Source: Polytrichum commune (Eukaryota > Streptophyta > Polytrichopsida > Polytrichales > Polytrichaceae). Taken from it: a stretch of 57,347 nucleotides of DNA. The stretch spans positions 43,487,180 to 43,544,526 of the forward strand of contig OX485808.1 of assembly GCA_950295325.1 (NCBI GenBank), written 5' to 3'. Both the position numbers and the translations under genes were made by a program. Shown here piece by piece: positions 22,231 through 33,368 of this stretch. How positions within the stretch are numbered: the stretch's first letter is position 1; each line of letters opens with the position of its first letter. A model generated the notes under the pieces. That model did not search any database. It worked only from the letters and a program-made list of their open reading frames with translations, and had not been told where the DNA came from.

Positions 22231-22912
22231 TCTCCCTCTTTAGTATGACACGTTTGGGAAACACACATAAAGTCATATTATCGAGGTGTCGTCTTCTCAT
22301 TATTATGACAAATGCCGTAAAGTTGTCGTATTACTGAGGGAATATGAAAACATAAGTAATATGAGCTTTAAAATATATATACAACGAGTTTACACAATAT
22401 AGATGGTACGCAACAGTAACTTATAACTTCAAACAAATACAAATATTTTCAAGAACTCTTGAAATAGGAGTCCATAGATCTCTGGTGTTGCCTACCCAAG
22501 TTAGCAACTATCATCTTATCTAAATTTCCTACTAACTTTTGAAAACTAACAATTTCATTAACATCAAAATATAAAGAGTTCTCTAATAAGAAACTAGGCA
22601 ACAATGATGCATGACGTTTAGCATGAAGATAATGGTGATATTATATCACCCGTGGACAAGGCAACATACTATGTAGGAGGCCACTCTAACCCTATCCATG
22701 TTCATTCTACACTAGTAACCCTAATTATCATTAAGTTCCCAATGATAAGTGAAGTTCCCAAGTAGCTTCCAAGTGAAAATAGATGTATTTTAGATGTACA
22801 TAACATAGATGAAAAGAATTTTAACATTAACTACCTCTTTGATATGAAAAAACTGAGATTCTAAATGTCGCATTATCAATTGTCATAGTCGTATGAAAGA
22901 GGGAGTTTTGAA
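22231..22912. mobile_element. TIR element TR-G, copy 1
   Basis: It opens with CTCCCTCTTTAGTATGACAC and closes with the reverse complement of CTCCCTCTTTCATACGAC. The CTCCCTC ends recall mariner/Stowaway elements, though a TA duplication is not clear. About 580 bp match 55062-55643 in inverted orientation. It is non-coding and abuts TR-F. Confidence 0.75.
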
Positions 22913-25900
22913 CTAAAAAGTTTGATCTCGCAAAAATGTGTTGTAATATTGAGGGTGTAGTATTAACAAGGTTAGACTATAGTACCAAGTATGAGGCGGG
23001 GTTCAAATAGTACGCATGGGAATAGGTCAGTGTGTTTCAGAGGCTTTTAAGTTCGATTTCCTTCACAAGGTAGGAAAATGGAAAACAGCGAAAATAAGCT
23101 TGAAAGAGTGGCTTGAGATTTGAGAAATGTTTTCTATAGATGGAGTAGAGGAAATTGACAAGGAATGCAAATTGTTTTGTAGTTTTATTACCTATAATTG
23201 ATTAGTTACATTTTTCTCAAGAGGCAAGTAAGTCAATCCCTACTTGATAATTAAGTGTCTCTAATTGAGCGTCGAAATATCTTACTCTGTATATGAATGC
23301 ACACAAATGATTAACCCATGGTAATGAAAAATGATCCCAAGTGGTGTGAAATAAGACTTGTATGGCCAATCATTGCATTTAGGCCTATCAGTGCATCCTT
23401 TACGGGTCACGACTTTTATAATTAGTCGTTTTGGGTCCACAAAAGAGTCATTCTACTCCTAGTCTAGTGGTCATTCACCATTTTCGCATTTTTTACCCTA
23501 TATTTTGCTCTTGCGATGTACAGACATGGCTAGGGATTTGCACCACATGTTGGGTCTAGGTATCTTACCGGAGGGTCTTGGAACTGGGGACATGGTCATC
23601 ACTCTTGTCATTACGTAACGCTCAACTAACTACCACGTCGTTCACATCCGGCTTGAGGGGGAAATTTGCAACAAGAAAACCCTTTCTTCTTTCCAACTTC
23701 CCACCTCTTTCTCATGTGGTGTGGGCCATGGTGTCCCGCCTTTTCTTCTATCGAGTGGTCACCTTTCCGCTTGAAGTGACAAAGTTTTTCTAATTTTCAA
23801 AACTAAATTGATTAGACTCACATGTTCACTTATATTGCCAAACAATGTCGCGGAAAAGATTCATCAATGCTTGTCCGGATGAGCCATTTTTAAGCACTCT
23901 TGGAAATAAGACATTTCCGGAGTTTTTTTTTAAGAAACCTTGCATTGGGACAAGAATTTGCACTTTGTTTCATAACGAGGAACGTTTCTCAAGACCCTCT
24001 AGAGGCACTCTCTTTAACAATTCCAAATAATTGGGTTGTGGGTTGCATGAGGTTTTGGTGGAGGAATACGAATGAGTGAGACAGTCTAATTGGAGACCCA
24101 AAGCATGCTTGCCCCATAGTTTCCTAAGATAAGTGTTCCTAATTTGGTTACTTATCTTAATTGGAGACCTAAATTTGAGTGGGATGTGGTTTGGTGTGGG
24201 TCCAAGAAAAAACATCAAAAAATCATTTGTTTAAAAGGGACTGGACTATATGCTCGAAATATGATAATCATTCTAAGTTGAATAGTAAACATAGTATTTT
24301 TTAGTATTTTTTTGGGTGGGGGGGGGAGGGGCTATATGAATTTTTAATGAGCATGGGAATCTCAACTTTGATAATGAATCAGATATTTAAATGAGCTTTC
24401 AAAATTATGAGGAAAATGGCTACAGTCTCAATTTGGATTTTGCTAACCATCTCTTACTAATTGCATGTTTTATATCCTAGGAGAAATGGACTAGTTGGAA
24501 TTTAACCATTTAACCATAAGTAACCATTTAAGACCCATCTACCTTACATAAACACTACCATTGGGAAGGTGAAAAAAGAAACGAATTATTCTACATCTTG
24601 AAATGGACTTTAAGAAAAAATAACTATGGAAATGCTACCACTTTTTTTGAATTAGTCTAATGGGAATTGGCCCTCAACCTACATGAAACATGTTTTTTTA
24701 GTAGAGCTCCTTTATCCACGATGGATCAATGTACACGTCACGAACCATAAGCCATACAAACAACCTTCTCTAAATGATACCTATTAAGACCATGGATTTG
24801 TGATGGCCGTGTACTACATGCTAAAGGTGAAGACACCGATAACCTCTATTGGCTCAAACATTTCTCTTATGTCATTTGACTCTGTAAGGAACATCAAAGA
24901 CCTCAAAATATCCTATCCTATCCAGATTTAGTTGGAATGAATCAACCACAACCCTATAGGAACCATATATTCTCCAAACCCCGTACATGGCCACCATGAA
25001 TCCTAAACTTGTTATCCACCATGAGTACGTATCAAACTGTAATACATAGAACATGTTGGAGAATTCAAAGACATAGATAGAGTAGATTTTAGGTGAAATC
25101 AGCTTAGGCATAGAACACTTTACAAAAAGGAGTTTTCGCAAAGTAAAATACCTAGAGATGTTTGTTACTTGAGATCACATATCATACATCATAACTGACC
25201 AAAGAAATGGTACAAACTCTGAAAGGTTTGCTTTATGATGGGGGACAAAAACCCTTGAACATGAATTTTTAATCCAAAATCCACTCGAAATTAATACCAT
25301 GTATCATCCTTTCCCACACAGAGCCTTTAACTAAGTTGATTTCATTTGCATCCACATCCACCCTCCCAAATTTCTCGTTCGGAGGAAGAACAATCCAAGT
25401 GAGCTTTTAAGGGTTCAATTGGACAACTTGCTACAATTTTCGTAAGTGGTTAAACATTTTGTGGTTCACATGAGATAGGTGTATGTAGGAAACTTGAAGA
25501 AGTGAAATAAAGTAACCAAGAGTGAAGTAGAACTAGACTTACGAACTACGACTTCATAGTTACTTCACACTAAGACCGACGTGAGGTATTCTAACTATGA
25601 TTGACTAAGAAATAAAGGGTGGTACTAGCTAGTCGGGATTACATTGAAGCCAACGTTCACGCCAATATCTATGCAATGAGAAGTCCACTTGGAATCCCAC
25701 GTGGTCAAACTCCGACGAAAGTAGATAATGTTTTCCTGCTTCCTAGGAGCATATTTTTTGACCACCTCTTTGAGGTAGGCCTAGCCAAATTCCGTCCTTG
25801 AGATCATGATGCCTCAAAATCTCGCAACCATACATTTAGGCTATTTAATTCATCATGTGATACCTCATGTTGGCGGATATTACTACATAGCCCTCTATTG

Positions 25901-27546
25901 GTCTCTCTTGGGCTTACACAAAGACCATGCATCGCACCACTATGACATCTTTCTTTGTATTTTGTATTGGAGCTAGGCCACCACTTCCCATGATCACATC
26001 CAACAAAGTGGGGGGCCATTGAATTCAAGCGGTCTCTCGCTATAGTAAACGAACCCAAAAACCAACACATAAATGGTATGCGTTGTCTCGGCGTAAACCA
26101 CCCCATATTCTCAAAATTTGGCCCAAACTTGCTATATATATACATAATCTCACACTGTGCATTTGGGTGCAGTCATAAATTGCATCTATTGCCCAAATTT
26201 TGGGGACAATTTGTTTCAAGAGTGGTACATAGGGAGGACATGGAAATATTGCATAAGAGCGCACCTTGATGCTTGTTTAATGGGGTATGGGCCATGGCCC
26301 ATTAACTATCTATAACAATATTGTGATACATTGAGGATTTTATATGTTAAAAACCACAAACGTGGCATACATTATACTATACATCATAGTTATTGTGTGA
26401 ATCAAAAACATCTAGAAGCATTTTTAAAAAAAAAACATGGATGGGTTAGGGGTACGCTCGTATGTGAGAACTCCAGACTTTGGACAATTGCCAAAATAAC
26501 TAAAGTTAACTAGAAAAAATCCAAGTATTATTATATATTTGGAGTTTGCCTCTTGATTTGCTTCAATTGAGGCCTTCAATATGCTCAAGCCACTGAGGAT
26601 CATGAAGAAACGCCCTTATACGATCACTCACAGTGTTGGGCTCTAGAACAACCTCCATATACACCATCAATACAAATAACACACTAGTGACACTACAACA
26701 CTACAACAAAATTCCATGAACAAGTTGCATTCAATTTTAGTTAACTAAATTCATGTATAACTAGAGTTGAATAGATTTTTTATAAAACGGAATTTAAAGC
26801 AACTATAGTTAACTATGTTTTTTGGCAGTCAAATCGTGAACAACTATAGTTACGAAAAGCAACTAGTTAAACTAATAGTTGAATTAGTTGCTTAGTTGTC
26901 CAAGGTCTGACTTCTCTCTCCTAAGGGTCCAATCTCACCTTCTTTCCCTACCACTCAGTGCTTGCAAGGTAGTCAACGTGGATTGAAGATGAAGAATGTC
27001 GGTAGACACCCACAAATTATAAAAGATAATAAAACCTAAAGGTCGATGGATTTTTTATACACAACCTAGCCTGCATGATATATTTTGGCAACTCCACTAT
27101 AGAATATCAAGGATGTATGGTCAACTTTTGTCCACTAATGGTCATGTTTGACATTAGAATCTTTGTGTTTAGAGTTATTTGTAAAGCAAAGGAGATGAAA
27201 TCATGGGTTTAGTTTCAAACCGAGAGAAGGTAAAACATGAGCGACGAGTGGTAAATTTATGAGGAGTGAGTAGTAACTTGTGAGCGATAAGGAATTGTTA
27301 GCCCAATTGACACGGGTGTAGGAGTAAACTCATGGATGTCCATCCATGTGTGGGTAGTTCACGAAATGCTTATTGTGTGAAATGATACCTATTGCCATAA
27401 AGTATAGAAAATTCTAATTGTCAATTGTTGTGTTTTATTATAATATATTGCAATCATAATAAATTCAACCACAATAATATGAGATCATATATTGTCATTA
27501 AATGACAATTATGGATACCAGTATGAAACCCTAGTCAACATGGCTA
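22913..27546. other. Intergenic region with repeat fragments, no gene recognised
   Basis: A dispersed repeat at about 24350-24560 (GAGCTTTCAAAATTATGAGG) matches 42.64-42.82 kb directly and 38.34-38.46 kb inverted. A coding relic at 25619-25801 resembles the HB-A protein. A nine-G tract lies at 24318-24326. A TR-D end fragment lies at about 27172-27215. A palindromic stretch rich in AACTATAGTT lies at about 26740-26890. No intact gene is seen. Confidence 0.45.
25619..25801 (+). pseudogene. Relic related to the HB-A element ORF
   Basis: The conceptual peptide contains IFFDHLFEVGLAKFR, which parallels IFKNHLLEVGLTQNR in the three HB-A elements; upstream residues align loosely. I read both as pieces of the helical N-terminal region of PIF/Harbinger (ALP1-like) transposases. 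Flanking frames are broken. Confidence 0.4.
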
Positions 27547-28900
27547 CTTTTGTGCAACAACACCGGCAAGCGAAAGGAGACACATGACCTTGTTGTATAT
27601 GTACGTTGGAGCAAAAATGAACTTGTTGTTCTCGAAATATACCTTGCACAGAAATTTGAACACAAGGTGTAGGTGCTTGCAATACACCTATTTTTTCTCC
27701 AAAGCTTTAGCTAACATTTTGGTGAAGTTTGGACATGTGCCTTGAGGATATCGCCAATTATTATGTGGTAGGTGTTGTCCTCCTTGGACACTATATTGAT
27801 GATCACTCCTAAACATGGGTATGGGATGGGCGTCACTCTAACAACATAGTATCCATCCATGAGTCCGGCACTCTCCCATTTGTTTTTGTGATCTACCATG
27901 GATGTTGTTGCATTTCAATGCATTGTCTTCAAGTATCTAGAGGTTGGGTGGGCATCAAGGTTAGATGGCATGCAAAAATGCGATAGAGGAATGGTGAGCA
28001 TTGCGATTGCTCATACGTCCGACGAGGTGAAAGTGCCTTCCTCTGTTGGAATTGGAATCCAGTGTCCTCAAGCGCCAACACCCCTCCCTTGATAAATGTG
28101 TACCTATTTTCACCACCCATGTGTTGGGTACTATAGGCCAATCCAATACATACTTCTCTTTGTTGCCACTTACACAACGCTTGACGTCGCCATGGCAAAA
28201 CCAAAATTCATACTCCACATTGTTGGTGGGGCGAAACTCCTTCATCATTGCTTTGTATGTTAGAGCAGGGGTGCCATGTTTGCCAATTCCGACTTTGGCA
28301 TTGCACAAAGTACCCATATTGGCTTGCATTGCCCAACACCTCTTCGTTGAGTTAGGTGGCAATCTTGCAATGTGCCACTGGGAAGCAGGGTAATTTATAT
28401 GTGGTATGAGCCACACCATGCTCTGCAAAATTCAAGGACTCCTCTATATGTTATCGAGTTGCCCGGGTATTAGGGTGAGGAATTTAGTAGTTTAGTTTGT
28501 CAAATCGATGTGAGTCACAATCCGCACCAAGTGGAAGGTCGAGTTTTCTTTTGGTGGAACCAAACAACTTGAAACCCTCCTAGACACACTCCCTAGTGTT
28601 CATAACTTTTGCTCGGGGGTTAGACTTTGTGGCATCTGCCAATAGTTTTGGATCTCCACACTGGGCAGTAACCTTAAGTTTCAAGGACATTGAATCCAAG
28701 TCTTTTAATTTCCAGTGGAACCCCCTTTCAATCATGATTGCAATTTGCATGAAAGCACGGATCATATCATCATTTGTGCCTTCGTAAAGGCAAGTTGTTT
28801 GTTCCCAAATTTCTGCAACCATTTGTTGTGCACTCTCTCCACAAGGTTGCATGTTGGCATTTATGCTCGTTCATTTACTATCATATTTCATGAACATCAA
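27547..28900 (-). pseudogene. Degenerate SWIM-zinc-finger protein, transposon-like
   Basis: Reading right to left, open pieces at 28852-28580, 28428-27961, 27899-27711 and 27754-27547 lie in different frames with stops and shifts between them. The last piece carries a SWIM-type finger pattern: TCPNF, then about 17 residues including an in-frame TAG, then YCKHL and further aromatic residues. The first Cys of CxC is replaced by Gly. SWIM fingers occur in MULE/FAR1-type transposases and related plant proteins. The upstream pieces are Cys/Trp-rich but unassigned. It is not a functional gene as it stands. Confidence 0.55.
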
Positions 28901-28922
28901 ACAAATTTAGGAAAGATAACAA

Positions 28923-28949
28923 TGTGTGTGTGTGTGTGTGTGTGTGTTT
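28923..28949. repeat. TG microsatellite
   Basis: About 13 tandem TG units with one interruption near the end. Confidence 0.9.
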
Positions 28950-29861
28950 GTCTCACATCCTAGAAAGAAACAAAAGAGATTGAAGAACATAATTAAACTA
29001 AAAACTTACAATAATTGTAAGATCACCCCATTGCCTTTAATGGAAGTGCCAAAACCCCAACCACTCAGAAAGTCCAAAATACTTTCTTATGTGGTAACTC
29101 CAACGGAGAACCACCATGAATGAATCACATGATATTTAATCTTAGCGTCATCCATTGTCATTGCATCCTTGAATCCCTTGCATATTTGCTTGCATTGAAA
29201 TTGCAAGGATGGTTTGATGTACTTTTGCATCACCTTATGCAAGCTTTAAAACCAATGGAACAAACATGAGTGGGTAGGGAGAAGTAGCAATCAATGAAAG
29301 CAACTCAGAAGTTTGATGATCAAATTTGATTTACAACCATTGGCTATCTTGCAATTTCAATTTAGTTCGTTGGCTTTCTCGAGGTCAAGTGTTGGAGCGG
29401 ATTTTGTTTTATATGCCAACAATATTGAATGCTTTCCAAGTGGAGAATGTCTATTGGTAGCATCAAGTTGCAACCTTCCAATTTTAATTTATGCTTAATC
29501 TTGTGGTAGATGTGTTGGCGGAACTAAATAAATTAAATCAAAAATTTCAATATGATTTGGTAGATATTTCAACAATTGGATCCACTCTGGATTCATCAAT
29601 TTCAATTTTGAAGAGACATTTTTAATGTGGTCACGAACTTAAGTTTGGATGATTGACCAAGAACTTGGGTTCATTTTTGTCTCAAGCTTGTGTGGACAGT
29701 TTGTTAAGATGGAGGAAAAATAATGATGTTGAAAGCACATGTCATCCTATGCATCATGGACAAATTTTTGATGAGGACACACTAGATTAATGCAAGATGA
29801 TTGGAGTTATGTACATGCAACCAGTTGTGAGTAGCTTGAACGAAAGGTTTAAATTTCTAAT

Positions 29862-30100
29862 TTGCCTACTTTCAACACATCAAAATTTTCAATCCAAAGT
29901 ATTATCCAATTGATGAAGAAGTTCATATAACTATGTCAGAGCCATGGTTGGAGAGGTTGATTATAAGATTTGGATTGACAGCATTTGAAAGCGATGCATG
30001 TAGAGCCAAGTTGCTTAAATTTGTAGAAACTTTGACGCATGAATGTGAAAAAAAATCATTATATGCGGCATGGCAATATTGTGGGGGCATTGACAAGTAG
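29862..30100 (+). pseudogene. Protein-coding fragment, unrecognised
   Basis: About 79 codons stay open after a stop and have a protein-like composition, including NPKYYPIDEEV, MSEPWLERLIIRFG and AAWQYCGGIDK. It ends at TAG 30098-30100. Reading through that stop continues with plausible residues (WPHLLKLWPKKYLSFP) before more stops. It looks like a piece of an ancient transposon or gene. I do not recognise the family. Confidence 0.4.
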
Positions 30101-30999
30101 TATGTCAATTGGCCACATCTCTTGAAACTTTGGCCAAAAAAATACTTGTCATTCCCTCAAGTATTGCAATTTGTGAAAGGAGAATTTCAAAACAAAATGA
30201 AAGCAAGAGCCACTTGCGAGCTTCATTAAAGTTGGACACTTTGGATGCTTTGATGAGAGTAACATTATGCTAATAAAGGTGAAGAATATGGATTGCAGGG
30301 TAGTATTTGAGTTATGACGCAACATGAGGAATCGCATAACATTACTTAGCGACATGGGCCCTCAAAATATAACAATCGGATGTTGGGAATTCACTCTAAA
30401 TCTAAGTCTCCCTGCGCAACTTTTCAAGCATCCAACTATTACATTCTGAGGACCCACATAACAAGATCTACACGTTGAGTAATGTTATGCGGACAATTCT
30501 TTGTTTGGACTTAATATCTTAAGAAGCTCAAACTTCTCTACATTTTATTTATTTTTAAATATGATTTGACTTACTTTTTAATGGACACCTAATGAAGAAG
30601 AAAACCAGCAGATTTTCAGATGGCAGAATGATCTTAAGTCAACAATTAGGTGCACAAGTAGTGGTATAATCATATCATGCAATTCTCTAGTTCACACCGC
30701 CCATTCCTGCACCACAAACAACTCAATATTTGTAGACCCTCCACTTAGCGATTTGTTCAGATTCAATGAACCACCAAACACTATTGTTGAAGGGGCTTCT
30801 TGATATATTCTACTAAGATAAAGACCATTTGCACATATTGAGCACTCGAGGTTTTTCAATCTCCTTATTCTACATTCTCAATTCTGAAAGCCCACTGAAT
30901 GCTCATGTGCAATTAGATCTTGGAATTACGCAGGAAATGGAAACAATATCTCCAGTGAGGTCAGATTCCAAAGTATAAAACCCAATAGAGTCATCACTG

Positions 31000-31375
31000 A
31001 AGTATAGCAGATAAAACCATGGGTTTAGTCCCAAAACCCTGAGGTAATGAGAATTAACACAAAGTCATCCAAGTTTTCTTAATGATTAAATTACCATGTC
31101 AAGCTGATAAAAATCAAGCTTTCTAGCTTGTTCTATTAGAATGGGTGGGCCAAGCTGGCTTTGGATAAGTCAATTCAAGATTTAGGAGAGCAAGTCTCAT
31201 ACGCGTACCTTATATTCGTCCTAAAATCCTCTCAAAATTTGAGAGATGGGAAAAAAGAGGTCCCAAAAGCTAGATTTTGATACACGATGAGCTAGTGAGC
31301 TCTTAATGAAGAGCTTTCTCAAAGGATCAAACCCACAATTTCATTCCTCTTTGAGGGACTTTACAGATAACTCTA
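31000..31375. mobile_element. TR-D copy 3
   Basis: It shares AAAACCATGGGTTTAGTCCC, GGATGGGTGGGCCAAGCT-type and AATTTCATTCCTC-type blocks with copies 1 and 4. The right end TTTACAGATAACTCTAATG is the family terminus in reverse. Confidence 0.65.
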
Positions 31376-31633
31376 ATGGCACATTCCCTCTACCAAGTTT
31401 TATAAAGATGAGTCACTGTTCCCAAATCATCATATTTGAGATTTAAAATATGTACGGCCAGATTTATGAACGAGAACTATGTATCAAACTTCTTACTTTT
31501 GAAGCAATTAAAAAACAAACAGTGCCAAGCTAATTCAATTCAATTCACCTGGACATTACTTTAGTCAGCCGCAAATTGCCTACACAACTTCTCACGGTTC
31601 ATGTTGTCATTAAGCTGTGTAATTTAATGTCTA

Positions 31634-31926
31634 CACTAAATATGATATTCCGTGTCATATGGTATTTTATGTCACTATGATAACTTTTCCGATGACACTT
31701 CTTATGAATAAATGAACAAATATTGTCATGGATGATTGAAATTTGCATGAAAAATCACTTCGTAAGTGACAGTAATTGCAACACTGTCAATTTATAATCA
31801 CCCAAAAAAGTATCAGGAATGACAAATAATGTTGGGTTCACATTTAGTGTTGGTGACACTATACCGGGTTTACCATTAGTATTGAGCAAGACAATTAGAA
31901 TTAGCGATAACAAATATGATATTTGG
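31634..31926. mobile_element. Probable TR-E relative
   Basis: The left end CACTAAATATGATATTCCGT and the reversed right end ACCAAATATCATATTTG are imperfect inverted repeats of the TR-E type. The interior repeats GTGTCA/GTGACAC motifs. It is strongly diverged, so the boundaries are approximate. Confidence 0.4.
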
Positions 31927-33138
31927 TTTAATTCGATCGTGACGACAGTATCCAGAGTAGTTTGAAGGGAATAAGACGGTTCACTATATGATTTATAATC
32001 TGTCATTGTGCTTCCGCTTCATTTTAAATGATAGAAATTACAGGGCAATTTACGTATAATTTAGTTTACAAAGAGTTTTTCCTAATTAATAACGCTATGC
32101 ACTTCGAAGCTGAGGCCAATCGAAAGTCCCAGTAGACTCTAATTTTTAATGTCACATCCACTATTCAAACTTCCAAACAAAGGAAAACCTGTACATCAAA
32201 AAAATTACAACAAAAATTACAATAGTGGTTTAACATTATAAAAAACCTAAAATCTACAGATCCTTGGTAGAGATGAAAGATCTTGGACTCCCAAGAGGAT
32301 GAGGGTCCGGGACCCTGGTATGATAAAACGAAGTGCCGCTAATGTGGGTTCACTTCCGAGCAAAATCTTCTCTTTAAACCTCCTAGTTTGAGAAACCATA
32401 TTTAGACCCAAACTTCCTTGGACCCAGACCCTAATGTAATATACACCCTTAACATGCATAAAGGCGACTAGGTATTCAAATCACGCTATTAGTTCCAGGA
32501 GTATGCCAATGTCCAAGATGAAGAAAAGAGAGAACCATCGTGGGTATCAAACCAGGGGAAGTAGCAAAAAAATTACCTTCGTTTTCAGAAATACATTTGC
32601 TTCCTACTTGATCCCTTCCCAAAGTCTGCTCTTCACCAATGGGTCACCTCAGAAGGCATCTCAGCCTTTACCCAATGCCTAATATTACAACCTTTTAGCC
32701 AGAAAATATTTCAAATGGACAACATCGGATATCCTAGTCTTCCACTTGCATCCAAAGCCATATCTCCCAACAAGTACTAAACCCCACACCAATCCATCAT
32801 ACCAGCCAACTGTGCAGAGAGCAAGGCGTCACGCATTGAACAGCACAACTTCAACTCCGCTGCAGAATCATGCCTGCATAAGAGATTTGCATGAGGAGAA
32901 ACTATGGAATGGGCGACATGAAATGCGGGATCGTAACATTCCAAGTTCAAGGCTTACTAAATTCAAGTGATTCAAGGAACAGATGGGAGCTTCAATAGCA
33001 TACATGGGGTCATATGTGAGGACAAAATATGAAGTTGGACCAAGCATGGACCGCATGTGAGTGAGCAGTCAAACTTAAATCGCTTACAACATAGCTAAAT
33101 AAACCCCTATACAGACACATGGAATGGGATCCCGCAGC

Positions 33139-33144
33139 TTTATT
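33139..33144 (-). terminator. Candidate poly(A) signal of the TPI gene
   Basis: TTTATT on the + strand is AATAAA on the gene's strand, about 225 nt after the stop codon. This gives an ordinary plant 3' UTR length. Confidence 0.5.
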
Positions 33145-33368
33145 AGCCAATACCCAGCGACCCAATACTTCTACCAACAGATACAGCAGGACGCAAACAT
33201 GGGCTCTGCCAGCAAAACAGCCTATGAGGCACTCGGTTCAAGAAAGCCTTTGTCTTTAGGATCAATTGAAGCTCCCTAAAGATATTAGGCAAGGATCCTT
33301 AAATGCAAAATGGGATTCTCAAGGCCCCTCCCAACGAGACAAAACGGAAAATGGAGACGGCAGAAATC

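Noticed and set aside
23015-23080. Possible SINE head (AAGTTCGATTTCC with an A-box-like TAGGTCAGTGTG)
   Set aside because: The box spacing is poor and no tail or target duplication is seen.
25804-26264. Overlapping open frames on the - strand read as a transposase
   Set aside because: They lack catalytic motifs I can recognise and lie on the opposite strand to the adjacent HB-A-like relic.
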